In this document: positions 17,146 to 26,352 of the stretch, one piece after another
How the letters are laid out: each line of letters starts with the position of its first letter
Position numbering within the stretch: position 1 is the stretch's first letter
DNA from: Bosea sp. PAMC 26642
GTDB taxonomy: Bacteria > Pseudomonadota > Alphaproteobacteria > Rhizobiales > Beijerinckiaceae
NCBI RefSeq assembly: GCF_001562255.1
Contig: NZ_CP014301.1
Location: forward strand, 2,356,001-2,420,000
Reading direction: 5' to 3'
DNA length: 64,000 bases
Translations under genes and position numbers: made by a program
Notes under the pieces: generated by a model
The model's database searches: none
What the model saw: the letters and a program-made list of their open reading frames with translations, nothing else
What the model was told of the DNA's origin: nothing

Positions 17146-17841
17146 CTACCAGGGAATCGTCTCGCCATTCCAGGTCCGGAAACTGTTAGTATCGGCCATC
17201 CCGGAGGCGTCGATCGTCGCGATCAGCCCGGAGGCACTTTGCGCCGGCGTAATGTCGGCGCCGACGCCGCCCATGTCGGTCTTCACCCAGCCGGGATGAA
17301 ACAGCAGCACGCTGACGCCGCGTTCGCGCACGGCGTTGCCGAACACGACCATCGTCATGTTGACCGCCGCCTTCGACGAACGATAGGGCAACGAGCCGGA
17401 GGGGTTCAGTCCGATCGAGCCCATGCGGCTGGTGATCGTCGCGATCTTGCGGCCTGAACCGGCCTCGACATTGGGCAGGAACGCCTGCGCGACACGCAGC
17501 GGCGCATAGACATTGACCTCGAAGACCTCGCGCCACATCGCAAAATCCATCGCCAGCGCCGTTTCGTCGCCACGCACACCGAGAACGCCGGCATTGTTCA
17601 GAAGAACATCGATCGGCTTGCCGGCGAGTGCCGCCTTCGCAGCCGCCACGCTTTCGTCCGAGGTCACGTCGAGTTCGAGCGGGATCAGAGCAGCCGGATG
17701 CTCGGCCGCGAGTTCCGCCAGCACACCGCCGTAAGGGTTGCGCGCGGCGGCAACGACATGCTCGCCCTTGCGCAGCAGTTCCATGGTCAGCGCCAGCCCG
17801 ATGCCGCGATTGGCGCCGGTGATCATCCAGGTTTGGGGCAT
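17146..17841 (-). CDS. SDR-family oxidoreductase (C-factor-like)
   Basis: This 231-residue short-chain dehydrogenase has TWMITGANRGIG at the N-terminus, LLNNAGVLG, ITSRMGSIG, and the catalytic YRSSKAAVN. The C-terminal HPGWVKTDMGG is typical of the C-factor/carbonyl-reductase-like SDR subgroup. The substrate is unknown. It lies on the minus strand, divergent from the HigBA module with a 149-bp gap. Confidence 0.85.
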   Translation of the reverse strand: MPQTWMITGANRGIGLALTMELLRKGEHVVAAARNPYGGVLAELAAEHPAALIPLELDVTSDESVAAAKAALAGKPIDVLLNNAGVLGVRGDETALAMDFAMWREVFEVNVYAPLRVAQAFLPNVEAGSGRKIATITSRMGSIGLNPSGSLPYRSSKAAVNMTMVVFGNAVRERGVSVLLFHPGWVKTDMGGVGADITPAQSASGLIATIDASGMADTNSFRTWNGETIPW

Positions 17842-17963
17842 GGGGTATCTCCGTTATGGAGGCTCGAGCTAGGGTGTCGCAGGCCCCGAAGCCATAGGGC
17901 ACAGCCGCAAGCAAAGCATGGCACACATGTTCTGGCGCGGGACAGAAGACGCCCTCTTGTGAT

Positions 17964-17983
17964 TTTTGACGAATATGTCAAAA
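17964..17983. promoter_or_regulatory. Inverted repeat operator upstream of higBA
   Basis: TTTTGAC and GTCAAAA are separated by GAATAT, in an AT-rich patch ending eight bases before the toxin ATG. The position and symmetry fit autorepression by the HTH antitoxin. Confidence 0.6.
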
Positions 17984-17990
17984 TCCACAG

Positions 17991-18336
17991 ATGAGAGACA
18001 CGCGGCCGATATCGTGGATCAAGGCCGCACGGAAGGATTTTCTGGATTTCCCTGAGGCGGCCCAGCGCGATGCTTCTGCGGGCGCTGACGGTTGCGGCCG
18101 AGGGCGGCATGGCCGGCATCGCAAAGCCGCTTCACCGCCTCGGCAGCGGCATCTTCGAGATTGCGTTGCGCTCACGCGGAGATGCGTTCCGCGTGGTTTA
18201 CGCCGTAAAGATTGGCGACGCATTATGGGTCGTCCACGCGTTCCAGAAGAAATCGACCTCCGGCATCAAGACGTCGAGAGCGGATATCGATCTCATACTC
18301 GACCGGCTGAAACGACTGAAGGATATGCTGCCATGA
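17991..18336 (+). pseudogene. HigB-like (Gp49 family) toxin gene, frameshifted
   Basis: Two frames together encode a complete RelE-superfamily, phage Gp49-like toxin. Residues ISWIKAARKDFLDFPEAAQRD come from the frame of the ATG at 17991. LLRALTVAAEGGMAG through VVHAFQKKSTSGI and RADIDLILDRLK come from the +1 frame. The junction is at 18069-18073 (GATGCTT). One extra base, most simply G18072, would explain it. The rest matches the family pattern, so the event looks recent. The downstream frame alone could restart at ATG 18070, giving an 88-residue truncated product without the first helix. A sequencing error is the main alternative. Confidence 0.75.
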
Positions 18337-18635
18337 GTGACGACATCGAACTGGATCATGGCAGCGGCAATGTCTTCCGCGATCTTGGCTCGCCTGATGC
18401 CGATCTCGAACAGGCAAGGGCGCTGCTTGCCGCGAAGATCATCGCCGTACTCGATGACAACAAGCTCGGCGTTCAGGCGGCGGCAACGCTGACCGGCGTG
18501 GCGGCGTCGGAATTCTCGCGCATCCGCAACGTCAAGCTCGACCGCTTTACCATCGACCGCATGATCACGATTCTGGGCAAGCTAGGTCAGCAGGTGGAGG
18601 TTTCTATCTCCGTACGACCGCGCAAGGCAGCCTGA
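18333..18635 (+). CDS. HigA-like antitoxin with Xre-type HTH
   Basis: This 100-residue protein contains an HTH domain: ALLAAKIIAVLDDNKLGVQAAATLTGVAASEFSRIRNVKLDRFTIDRMI. This matches the HigA/Xre antitoxins that partner Gp49-type toxins. The ATG overlaps the toxin stop by four bases (ATGA), as in intact modules. It is undamaged although the toxin frame is broken. It probably binds the inverted repeat at 17964-17983. Because of the toxin frameshift, an open frame also runs uninterrupted from 17991 into this gene. Confidence 0.85.
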   Translation: MSDDIELDHGSGNVFRDLGSPDADLEQARALLAAKIIAVLDDNKLGVQAAATLTGVAASEFSRIRNVKLDRFTIDRMITILGKLGQQVEVSISVRPRKAA

Positions 18636-18644
18636 ACTCTACGT

Positions 18645-21600
18645 TCACCCCTCCGCCTTGCCATACCCCCCGGCCGTCGGCGTGATCACCGTCACGGCCT
18701 CGCCCGCCTGCAGCAGCGTCTGGTCCGAGGGCTTCAGTTCCTCGACTGCGCCCGAGAGCCGCCGCACCAGCGTCTTGCCGACCTGCCCCGGCTCGCCACC
18801 CTTCATGCCGAAGGGACGGACCTTGCGGTGTGAGGCCAGGATCGCGCAGTCCATCGTCTTGGCGAAGCGGATCGTGCGGCTGGTGCCGTCGCCGGCGTTC
18901 CACTGCCCCTTGCCGCCCGAGCCGGCGCGGATGTGAAAATCCTCCAGCACGACGGGGAAGCGTGTCTCCAGGATCTCGGGATCGGTCAGGCGCGAATTCG
19001 TCATGTGGACATGCACGCCCGAGGTGCCGTGGAACCCCGGCCCCGCCGGAGAGCCCGAGCAGATCGTCTCGTAATACTGGTATTCGTCGTTGCCGAAGGT
19101 CAGGTTGTTCATCGTCCCTTGCGAGGACGACATGGCTTCGAGCGCGCCAAACAGCGTGTTCGTCACCGCTTGGCTGACCTCGACATTGCCCGCGACCACG
19201 GCGGCGGGATAGCGCGGCGCCAGCATCGAGCCCTCGGGAATGACGATTCTGATCGGCCGCAGGCAGCCGGCATTCATCGGGATAGCGTCGTCGACCATCA
19301 CCCGGAAGACATAGAGCACGGCCGCTCGCGTCACCGGCGCAGGCGCGTTGAAATTGTCCTCGCGCTGCGGCGAAGTCCCGGTGAAATCGACGGTCGCCTC
19401 ACGCCTGTCGCGGTCGATCGTGATCCTGACCTTGATCGCGCAGCCCTGGTCCATCGGATAGGTGAACTCGCAATCATGCAGGCGGGTCAGCAGCCGCGCC
19501 ACGCTCTCGGCGGCATTGTCCTGGACATGGCCCATATAGGCCTGCACCACCGGCAGCCCGAAGGATGCGATCATCTTGCGCAGTTCGGCGACGCCCTTCT
19601 CGTTGGCCGCGATCTGCGCCTTCAGGTCGTTGACGTTTTGCACGACGTTGCGGACCGGATAGCGCGCGCCCGTCAGCAGCGCGACGAGTTCGTCCTCGCA
19701 GAAGCGGCCCTGATCGACGATCTTGAAGTTGTCGATATAGACCCCCTCCTCCTCGATATGCGTCGCCAGCGGCGACATCGAGCCCGGCGCGACGCCGCCG
19801 ACATCGGCATGGTGGCCGCGGCTGGCGACCCAGAACAGGATCGTCTCGTTGGCCTCGTCGAAGACCGGGGTGCAGACCGTGATGTCGGGCAGATGCGTGC
19901 CGCCATTATAGGGCGCGTTCAGGCAGTAGACGTCGCCGGGGCGGATCACCGCGTTGTTGGCGATCACCGTCTCGACCGACTTGTCCATCGAGCCGAGATG
20001 CACCGGCATATGCGGCGCGTTCGCCACCAGCGCAGCGGTCTGGTCGAAGACGGCGCAGGAGAAGTCGAGCCGCTCCTTGATGTTCACCGAATAGGCAGTG
20101 TTCTGCAGCGTCACGCCCATCTGCTCGGCGATCGACATGAACAGGTTGTTGAAGATCTCCAGCATCACCGGATCGGCCCTGGTGCCGATCGCGGAATTCT
20201 GGACCAGCGCCCTGGAGCGTACCAGCACGAGATGGTCCTTGGGCGTCAGCTTCGCCGACCAGCCATCCTCGACCACGACGGTCTGGTTGGGCTCGATGAT
20301 GATGGCCGGCCCCGCGATCTGCTGGCCGGGCGAGATCGCCTCGCGCCGCACCACGGCCGCCTCGTGCCACTGGCCTTTCGAGAACAGGCGCGTGCGCTCG
20401 GCCGCCGCCGGCTCGCCGGCGTTTTCGGGCGCGGAGGCCTCCTCGAACTTCGCGCCGCCGCCGATGGCCTCGACCTCGACCGCCTCGACGACCAGCGCCT
20501 TGGTCTCGTCCATGAAGCCGAAGCGCGCCTTGTGCGCGGCCTGGAAGGCGTCGCGCATCGCATCCGTCGTCCCCGCCGCGATCGCGATCGCGGTATCCGT
20601 CCCGGCATAGCGGATATGGGCGCGGGTCAGGACCGTGATCTCGGCTTCGGGCACACCCTGCCCCGTCAATTCGGCGCGGGTCTCGGCAGCGAGCCTGTCA
20701 GACACGGTCGCGATAGCGGCCGGCGCTCCTTCGTCGAGGGCGGCATCCAGCGCCGCCGTCCGCGTCGAGCGGATTTCGGCGAGCCCCATGCCATAGGCGG
20801 AAAGCAGCCCGGAGAACGGGTGCAGCAGCACCGTCTTGATGCCGAGCGCATCGGCCACCAGACAGGCATGTTGCCCGCCCGCGCCGCCGAAGGAATTCAG
20901 CGCATAGCGGGTGATGTCGTAGCCGCGCTGCACGGAAATCTTCTTGATCGCCTCGGCCATGTTGGCGACCGCGATCTGGATGAAGCCGTCGGCGACCTCT
21001 TCCGGCGAGCGCCCGTCGCCGACCTCTGCGGCCAGCGCCGCGAACTTCTGGCGCACGGTCTCGACATCGAGCGGCTGGTCGCGGGTCTCGCCAAAGATCG
21101 GCGGAAAATAGGCCGGGATCAGCTTGCCGACCATGACGTTGGCGTCGGTCACCGCGAGCGGCCCGCCGCGGCGATAGGCTGCCGGCCCCGGATTGGCTCC
21201 GGCGGAATCCGGCCCGACCCGGAAGCGTGCGCCGTCATAATGCAGAATGGACCCACCACCGGCCGCCACCGTGTGGATCAGCATCATCGGGGCGCGCATC
21301 CTGACGCCTGCCACCTCCGTCTCGAAGGCGCGCTCGTACTCGCCGTCGAAATGCGCCACATCGGTCGAGGTGCCGCCCATGTCGAAGCCGATGACCTTGT
21401 CGAACCCGGCCGAGCGGCCGGTCTCGGCCAGGCCGACGACACCGCCGGCCGGACCCGACAGGATCGCGTCCTTGCCCTGGAACAACTCGGCGGCGGTCAG
21501 ACCGCCCGATGACATCATGAACATCAGGCGTACGCCCGTACGGGCGATGTCGAGTTCCTCCGAGACCTGCGCGACATAGCGGCTCAGGATCGGCGACAGA

Positions 21601-22244
21601 TAGGCATCGACCACGGCCGTATCGCCGCGCCCGACCAGCTTGATCAGCGGCGAGACCTCATGACTGACCGAGACCTGCGGGAAGCCGATCTCGCGCGCGA
21701 TGCGGGCTGCGACCTGCTCATGGGCGGGATAGCGATAGGCATGCATGAACACGATCGCGACCGCCCGGAAACCGGCCTCGTACTGCGCCTGCAGATCGGC
21801 CCGGATCGCCGCCTCGTCGGGCGCGCGCTCGACCGCGCCATCGGCCAGGACGCGCTCATCGACCTCGACGACCGCATCGTAGAGCTGCTCGGGCTTGATG
21901 ATCTCCTTGGCGAAGATGTCGGGCCGGGCCTGGTAGCCGATCCGCAGCGCGTCGCGAAAACCTTTGGTGATGACCAGCAGCGTGCGGTCGCCCTTGCGCT
22001 CCAGCAGCGCGTTGGTCGCGACCGTCGTGCCCATGCGGACCTCGTCCACGAGCCCGGCCGGGATCGCCTCGCCCGCCTTCAGCCCGAGATGGTCGCGGAT
22101 GCCCTGTACGGCCGCGTCGCGATAGGCACCGGGATTCTCCGACAGGAGCTTTCTGGCATGGAGCTTGCCAGAGGGATCGCGGCCGATCACGTCGGTGAAG
22201 GTGCCGCCACGGTCGATCCAGAAATCCCAGCGACCCGTCGTCAT
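18645..22244 (-). CDS. Hydantoinase A/B fusion (5-oxoprolinase family)
   Basis: This 1199-residue protein fuses HyuA (residues about 1-690; [15 protein letters not shown]ase start, [34 protein letters not shown]) to HyuB (from about 710; [67 protein letters not shown]). Such enzymes hydrolyse 5-oxoproline or hydantoin-like lactams using ATP. The ATG at 22244 is preceded by GGGGGAGG; an upstream in-frame start at 22277 is less likely. It is divergent from a TRAP transporter, which suggests the transported carboxylate is the substrate or its product. Confidence 0.9.
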   Translation of the reverse strand: MTTGRWDFWIDRGGTFTDVIGRDPSGKLHARKLLSENPGAYRDAAVQGIRDHLGLKAGEAIPAGLVDEVRMGTTVATNALLERKGDRTLLVITKGFRDALRIGYQARPDIFAKEIIKPEQLYDAVVEVDERVLADGAVERAPDEAAIRADLQAQYEAGFRAVAIVFMHAYRYPAHEQVAARIAREIGFPQVSVSHEVSPLIKLVGRGDTAVVDAYLSPILSRYVAQVSEELDIARTGVRLMFMMSSGGLTAAELFQGKDAILSGPAGGVVGLAETGRSAGFDKVIGFDMGGTSTDVAHFDGEYERAFETEVAGVRMRAPMMLIHTVAAGGGSILHYDGARFRVGPDSAGANPGPAAYRRGGPLAVTDANVMVGKLIPAYFPPIFGETRDQPLDVETVRQKFAALAAEVGDGRSPEEVADGFIQIAVANMAEAIKKISVQRGYDITRYALNSFGGAGGQHACLVADALGIKTVLLHPFSGLLSAYGMGLAEIRSTRTAALDAALDEGAPAAIATVSDRLAAETRAELTGQGVPEAEITVLTRAHIRYAGTDTAIAIAAGTTDAMRDAFQAAHKARFGFMDETKALVVEAVEVEAIGGGAKFEEASAPENAGEPAAAERTRLFSKGQWHEAAVVRREAISPGQQIAGPAIIIEPNQTVVVEDGWSAKLTPKDHLVLVRSRALVQNSAIGTRADPVMLEIFNNLFMSIAEQMGVTLQNTAYSVNIKERLDFSCAVFDQTAALVANAPHMPVHLGSMDKSVETVIANNAVIRPGDVYCLNAPYNGGTHLPDITVCTPVFDEANETILFWVASRGHHADVGGVAPGSMSPLATHIEEEGVYIDNFKIVDQGRFCEDELVALLTGARYPVRNVVQNVNDLKAQIAANEKGVAELRKMIASFGLPVVQAYMGHVQDNAAESVARLLTRLHDCEFTYPMDQGCAIKVRITIDRDRREATVDFTGTSPQREDNFNAPAPVTRAAVLYVFRVMVDDAIPMNAGCLRPIRIVIPEGSMLAPRYPAAVVAGNVEVSQAVTNTLFGALEAMSSSQGTMNNLTFGNDEYQYYETICSGSPAGPGFHGTSGVHVHMTNSRLTDPEILETRFPVVLEDFHIRAGSGGKGQWNAGDGTSRTIRFAKTMDCAILASHRKVRPFGMKGGEPGQVGKTLVRRLSGAVEELKPSDQTLLQAGEAVTVITPTAGGYGKAEG

Positions 22245-22287
22245 GAAAGCCTCCCCCGTCAAGACCGGCCGAGCCAAAAGCTCACCG

Positions 22288-22318
22288 ACGTTTCATCGAT
22301 AAATTGTCGATGAAACGT
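22288..22318. promoter_or_regulatory. 12-bp inverted repeat operator between hydantoinase and TRAP genes
   Basis: ACGTTTCATCGA (22288-22299) is mirrored by TCGATGAAACGT (22307-22318) with a 7-base AT-rich spacer. It sits 44 bases upstream of the hydantoinase start in the divergent gap, a good position for a dimeric repressor of one or both units. Confidence 0.75.
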
Positions 22319-22430
22319 TGACAAGCGGATTTCGCCGGGTAGGTTCGATTGTGACCGGAACATGGCTGAGGGGCCGGGCCGGTCAAGAGGAGGATGCGAT
22401 GAGCGGATCAGTCTTGGCTATGGCGGTACT

Positions 22431-22477
22431 CCGTCATTGCGAGCGCAGAGAAGCAATCCAGAGCCGCGCAATGACGG
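22431..22477. repeat. Family-C palindromic repeat in the dctQ leader
   Basis: This 47-bp repeat is bounded by CCGTCATTGCGAGCG and CGCAATGACGG, with an internal GAAGCAATCCAGAG. It lies 17 bases before the dctQ start and will be part of its 5' UTR. I see one copy in the window. Confidence 0.75.
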
Positions 22478-22493
22478 CATCCGGAGCCCAGTC

Positions 22494-23042
22494 ATGATCC
22501 GCCGCAGCCTCGACGCGCTCTATCTCTGGGCCGGCTACGCGGCGGGCGCCTTCCTCGTCATCATCTTCGTGCTGATGATGAGCCTGTCGCTCGGCCGCGA
22601 GGTCGGCTTCAACATTCCCGCCGGCGACGATTTCGCTTCCTGGTGCATGGCGGCGATGGCGTTCCTCGGCCTCGCCCACACCTTCAAATCCGGCGACATG
22701 ATCCGCGTCGGCCTCCTGATCGACCGCTTCCAGGGCCGCACGCGCTGGGTCTTCGAGGTCTTCTCGCTGGTGCTGGGTCTCGGCTTCGTCGGCTTCTTCG
22801 CCTGGCACGCCGTCGTCATGACCTGGCAGTCCTACGCCTTCAACGACGTCGCCGGCGGCGTCGTGGCGATGCCGATGTGGATCCCGCAGCTCGGCTATTC
22901 CGGCGGTCTCGTGATCCTATTCATCGCCTTCGTCGACGAGTTCGTCCATGTCGTGTTGCGCGGCCAGCCGCCCCGCTACGAGAAGCCGCCCGCGCAATCC
23001 GACGAGGAAATCGTCGAGCGTGCCATGGCGAGCGGAGTCTGA
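22494..23042 (+). CDS. dctQ: TRAP transporter small permease (DctQ)
   Basis: This 182-residue inner-membrane protein has four transmembrane helices (LWAGYAAGAFLVIIFVLMM, FASWCMAAMAFLGLAHTF, VFSLVLGLGFVGFFAWHAV, YSGGLVILFIAFVDEFVHV) and the GDMIRVGLLID signature of DctQ. It forms the membrane unit of a tripartite ATP-independent periplasmic transporter with DctM. I chose the ATG at 22494 with GGAG just upstream; the longer frame would translate the family-C repeat. It is the first gene of dctQ-dctM-dctP. Confidence 0.92.
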   Translation: MIRRSLDALYLWAGYAAGAFLVIIFVLMMSLSLGREVGFNIPAGDDFASWCMAAMAFLGLAHTFKSGDMIRVGLLIDRFQGRTRWVFEVFSLVLGLGFVGFFAWHAVVMTWQSYAFNDVAGGVVAMPMWIPQLGYSGGLVILFIAFVDEFVHVVLRGQPPRYEKPPAQSDEEIVERAMASGV

Positions 23043-23046
23043 CGTC

Positions 23047-24357
23047 ATGGCGATGATCGAAATCTCGGGGCTTCTGCTCCTCCTGCTGATCGTCTTCCTC
23101 GCCGGCGGCGTCTGGATCGCCATCTCGCTGATGGCATGCGGCTGGGTCGCGATGCAGTTCGTCGCGGGCGGCATCCCGGCGGGCTCCGTGCTCGCCACCA
23201 CGATATGGGGCAACAGCGCCTCCTGGACGCTGGCAGCCCTGCCGCTCTTCATCTGGATGGGCGAAATCCTCTACCGGACGAAACTCTCCGAGGAGATGTT
23301 CCGCGGCCTCGCCCCGTGGCTCAATTGGCTTCCCGGCCGACTGATGCATGTCAACGTGCTCGCATGCGGCATCTTCGGCTCGGTTTCGGGCTCGTCGGCG
23401 GCGACCTGCGCCACCGTCGCCAAGATCGCCCTGCCCGAACTCAAGAAGCGCGGCTATGACGAGAAGCTGGCGCTCGGCTCGCTCGCAGGCGCTGGCACGC
23501 TCGGCATCTTGATCCCGCCTTCGATCACCATGGTGGTCTATGCGGTCGCCGCCAACGTCTCGATCATCCAGATATTCCTCGCCGGTTTCCTGCCCGGCCT
23601 GCTCGTGATGGTGCTCTATTCCGGTTACATCGCGATCTGGCACATCCTGAACCCCGACAAGGCGCCGCCGCCCGAGCCCGCCATGTCTTTCCGCATGAAG
23701 CTGCAGGAATCGGCGCAGCTGATTCCCTGCATGCTCTTGATCGCACTCGTCTTTCTGTCGCTGCTGCTGGGGTGGGCGACCGCGACCGAATGCGCCGCCT
23801 GGGGCGTTCTGGGCTCCTTCGGCATCGCCTGGTGGTCGGGCACGCTCACGAAAGAGGCCTTCTGGCAGAGCGTGATGGGCACGACCCGGATCACCTGCAT
23901 GATCATGCTGATCCTCGCCGGCGCCTCCTTCATGTCGACCTCGATGGCCTATACCGGCATCCCGCTGGCACTCGCCGCCTGGGTCGACGGTCTGCACCTC
24001 TCGCCCTATGCGCTGATCGCGGCGCTGACGGTGATGTATATCATCCTGGGCACAGCGCTCGACGGCATCTCGATGATCGTGCTGACCACCGCGATCGTCA
24101 TCCCGATGATCAAGACCGCCGGCTTCGATCTCGTCTGGTTCGGCATCTTCCTCGTCCTGATCGTCGAAATGGCCGAGGTCTCGCCGCCGGTCGGCTTCAA
24201 CCTCTTCGTGCTGCAGACCATGTCGGGCAAGGATTCCAACACGGTCGCGCTCGCCGCCCTGCCCTTCTTTTTTCTGCTGGTCGCCGCCGTCGCGATCATT
24301 ACGATCTTCCCGCAGATCGTGATGATCCTTCCGGAGATGGCCTTTCCGCCGCAATAG
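23047..24357 (+). CDS. dctM: TRAP transporter large permease (DctM)
   Basis: This 436-residue polytopic membrane protein carries out sodium-coupled transport. Typical DctM stretches are MGEILYRTKLSEEMFRGLAPWL, LACGIFGSVSGSSAATCATV, LAGAGTLGILIPPSITMVVY, and EVSPPVGFNLFVLQ. It begins four bases after the dctQ stop. The longer open frame from 22948 overlaps dctQ and lacks hydrophobic character. The substrate is set by the binding protein downstream. Confidence 0.95.
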   Translation: MAMIEISGLLLLLLIVFLAGGVWIAISLMACGWVAMQFVAGGIPAGSVLATTIWGNSASWTLAALPLFIWMGEILYRTKLSEEMFRGLAPWLNWLPGRLMHVNVLACGIFGSVSGSSAATCATVAKIALPELKKRGYDEKLALGSLAGAGTLGILIPPSITMVVYAVAANVSIIQIFLAGFLPGLLVMVLYSGYIAIWHILNPDKAPPPEPAMSFRMKLQESAQLIPCMLLIALVFLSLLLGWATATECAAWGVLGSFGIAWWSGTLTKEAFWQSVMGTTRITCMIMLILAGASFMSTSMAYTGIPLALAAWVDGLHLSPYALIAALTVMYIILGTALDGISMIVLTTAIVIPMIKTAGFDLVWFGIFLVLIVEMAEVSPPVGFNLFVLQTMSGKDSNTVALAALPFFFLLVAAVAIITIFPQIVMILPEMAFPPQ

Positions 24358-24388
24358 ACGACATCAAAAACAGGGAACGGAGAAAAAC

Positions 24389-25384
24389 ATGACGCGCACC
24401 GATTTCATCAAGAGCCTCCTCGCCATCGGCGTCGCCGCCGGGACCCTGGCGCTCGCCACCACCGGCGCCAGCGCCCAGACCAAATGGAACCTGCCCGCCG
24501 CCTACCCGGCCGACAATCCCCACAGTGAAAACCTCGCCGCCTTCGCCAAGGACGTCGAGGCCGCGACGGGCGGCAAGCTCTCGATCACCGTCCATGCCGG
24601 CGCCTCGCTGTTCAAGGCGCCCGAGATCAAGCGCGCCGTCCAGACCGGGCAGGCCCAGATGGGCGAGGTCCTGATGTCGATCCATGAGAACGAGGACCCG
24701 GTCTACGGCATCGACGTCGTGCCCTTCCTCGCCGCCTCCTTCGCGGAATCGAAGAAGCTCTATGCGGCCTCGAAGGCGGCCGTGGAAAAGAAGCTCGACG
24801 CGCAGGGTGTCAAGCTGCTGTTCATGGTCCCCTGGGCGCCGCAGGGCGTCTACGCCAAAAAGGACATCAACACGGTCGAGGACATGAAGGGGCTGAAATG
24901 GCGCTCCTACAATGTCGGCACCACGCGGCTGGGCGAACTGCTCGGCATGCAATCGGTCACCATCCAGGCCGCGGAACTGCCGCAGGCGCTGGCGACCGGC
25001 GTCGTCAACTCCTTCATGTCGTCGGGCGGCACGGGCTATGATTCGAAGGTCTGGGAGTCGCTGACGCATTTCTACGACACCAAGGCCTGGATCCCCAAGA
25101 ATGCGACCTTCGTCAACAAGGCCGCCTTCGAGGCGCTCGACGCTCCGACCAAGGACGCGATCCTGAAGTCCGCCGCCACGGCCGAGGAGCGCGGCTGGAA
25201 GATGTGGGAGGAGAAGGCCGGCTGGTATCTCGACCAGCTCAAGGCCAAGGGCATGAAGGTCCAGGCGCCGAGCCCCGAGCTCGCTGCCGGCTTCAAGAAG
25301 GCCGGCGAGACCCTGACCGCCGACTGGCTGAAGAAGGCCGGCGCCGACGGCCAGGCCATCGTGGATGCCTACAAGAAGATGTGA
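24389..25384 (+). CDS. dctP: TRAP transporter substrate-binding protein (DctP family)
   Basis: This 331-residue periplasmic protein has a signal peptide (LLAIGVAAGTLALATTGASA), then WNLPAAYPADNPHSENLAAFA and the DctP core. VEDMKGLKWRSYN contains the conserved arginine that clamps the substrate carboxylate. It follows dctM by 31 bases with GGGAACGGAG upstream. Together with the divergent hydantoinase this suggests uptake of a cyclic amide or its carboxylate, but sequence alone does not fix the ligand. Confidence 0.93.
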   Translation: MTRTDFIKSLLAIGVAAGTLALATTGASAQTKWNLPAAYPADNPHSENLAAFAKDVEAATGGKLSITVHAGASLFKAPEIKRAVQTGQAQMGEVLMSIHENEDPVYGIDVVPFLAASFAESKKLYAASKAAVEKKLDAQGVKLLFMVPWAPQGVYAKKDINTVEDMKGLKWRSYNVGTTRLGELLGMQSVTIQAAELPQALATGVVNSFMSSGGTGYDSKVWESLTHFYDTKAWIPKNATFVNKAAFEALDAPTKDAILKSAATAEERGWKMWEEKAGWYLDQLKAKGMKVQAPSPELAAGFKKAGETLTADWLKKAGADGQAIVDAYKKM

Positions 25385-25599
25385 GGTCTCAAGGGATCTA
25401 TCCCTTGGGATGAAGGCGCGGGGAACCCCCTCCCGGAGGGAGAGGGCAGGGTGAGGGGTCGGACGTTCTCCGCAAGGGGCGTGACCTCACCGCAGCATTC
25501 CTAAATTCGGCGCCTCACTGGTCACACGTCCTTCACCTCACCCCTGCCCCTCTCCTTACAGGAGAGGGGTTCTTCCAGCGCCTCACTCGGATTGCGAAG
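25385..25599. repeat. Repeat-rich gap after the TRAP operon
   Basis: It contains a hairpin AAGGGA TCTA TCCCTT (25391-25406) that may terminate the operon. A CCCTCCCGGAGGGAGAGGG block (25429-25447) follows. A family-B repeat runs CCTCACCCCTGCCCCTCTCC to GGAGAGGGGTTCTTCC (about 25538-25577). A second copy of this last repeat, enlarged by palindromes, lies at 26248-26352. No gene is seen. Confidence 0.7.
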
Positions 25600-26127
25600 G
25601 TGCCTGTGTCTCCGACAAATAACGACCTCGGCCCGATCGTCTCCTCCGGCCATCTCGCCTCGGGCGCGATGCCGGCTCTGTCGGAGTTCGAGTTCGCGTT
25701 GAGCATGACGGTCCATGCCTTCCACCGCTGGGCGGTGCGCTGCATGGCGGTCGCCGGCCTGCCCGATCTCTCGCCGCTCGACGTGCTGGTGCTGCACAAC
25801 GTCAACCATCGCGGCAAGCCAAAGCGCCTCGCCGACATCTGCCTCGTCCTCAACATCGAGGACACCCATGTCGTGAACTACTCGCTGAAGAAGCTCGAGC
25901 GCCTGAAGCTGCTGAAGGGCGGCCGCAAGGGCAAGGAGAAGACCGTCGCGGTGACTCAAGGAGGCGAGGAGGCCTGCCGGGCCTATGCCCGCATCCGCGA
26001 GCAGCTTCTGGTCAAATCCGTGCTCGGAACCGGCACCGACCCCGCCCGCCTCTCCGAAATCGCCGCGATGATGCGCTCGCTCTCGGGCCATTACGACCAG
26101 GCGGCAAGGGCGGCGGCGAGCCTGTAG
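25600..26127 (+). CDS. MarR-like winged-helix transcriptional regulator
   Basis: This 175-residue protein has a winged helix-turn-helix typical of the MarR-like group: LSPLDVLVLHNVNHRGKPKRLADICLVLNIEDTHVVNYSLKKLERLKLLKGGRKGKEKTVAVTQGGEEACRAY. It starts with GTG at 25600; an internal ATG at 25669 (MPALSEFEF) is a plausible alternative. Being directly downstream of the TRAP genes, it is the best local candidate to bind the inverted repeat at 22288-22318 (inference). The family-B repeat ends just before its start. Confidence 0.82.
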   Translation: MPVSPTNNDLGPIVSSGHLASGAMPALSEFEFALSMTVHAFHRWAVRCMAVAGLPDLSPLDVLVLHNVNHRGKPKRLADICLVLNIEDTHVVNYSLKKLERLKLLKGGRKGKEKTVAVTQGGEEACRAYARIREQLLVKSVLGTGTDPARLSEIAAMMRSLSGHYDQAARAAASL

Positions 26128-26138
26128 CGCCGCCGCCT

Positions 26139-26187
26139 CTTCCCTTCTCCCGGATGGGAGAAGGTGGCGCAGAGCGCCGGATGAGGG
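26139..26187. repeat. Family-B repeat after the MarR-like gene
   Basis: CCCTTCTCCC GGAT GGGAGAAGG is followed by GGCGCAGAGCGCC and GGATGAGGG, two stacked hairpins related to the palindrome at 9518-9540. Confidence 0.65.
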
Positions 26188-26247
26188 CCTGCCACCGGGC
26201 CAGAATGCGCAACGGCGCCGTCGCGTTTCAGCCACCAGCGGCGGCCC

Positions 26248-26352
26248 CTCACCCCTGCCCATCTCACTGAACTCGGGCCTGCCCGAGTTCAGCATTCGGA
26301 GTGTCTAAGTCGGGTATACCCGACTTAGAGGCGGGAGAGGGGTTCTTCCAGC
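26248..26352. repeat. Enlarged family-B repeat with two nested perfect palindromes
   Basis: The outer sequence matches the copy at 25538-25583 (CCTCACCCCTGCCC ... GGAGAGGGGTTCTTCCAGCGCC). Two further palindromes sit in the middle. At 26267-26292 there are 12-bp perfect arms (CTGAACTCGGGC). At 26305-26328 there is a 24-base perfect palindrome whose half is CTAAGTCGGGTA. Confidence 0.8.

Noticed and set aside
17991..18635. Single 214-residue fused toxin-antitoxin protein
   Set aside because: The middle 80 residues are out-of-frame toxin sequence with no family features; a frameshifted toxin followed by a separate antitoxin explains all the conserved blocks.
18933..21512. 859-codon plus-strand open frame opposite the hydantoinase gene
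   Set aside because: It is an antisense shadow of a well-supported coding sequence in GC-rich DNA; it has no family motif and an Arg/Asp/His-rich composition typical of such shadows.
22921..24354. 477-codon minus-strand frame opposite dctM
   Set aside because: The polytopic DctM sequence on the plus strand is unmistakable; the antisense frame is charged and without motifs.
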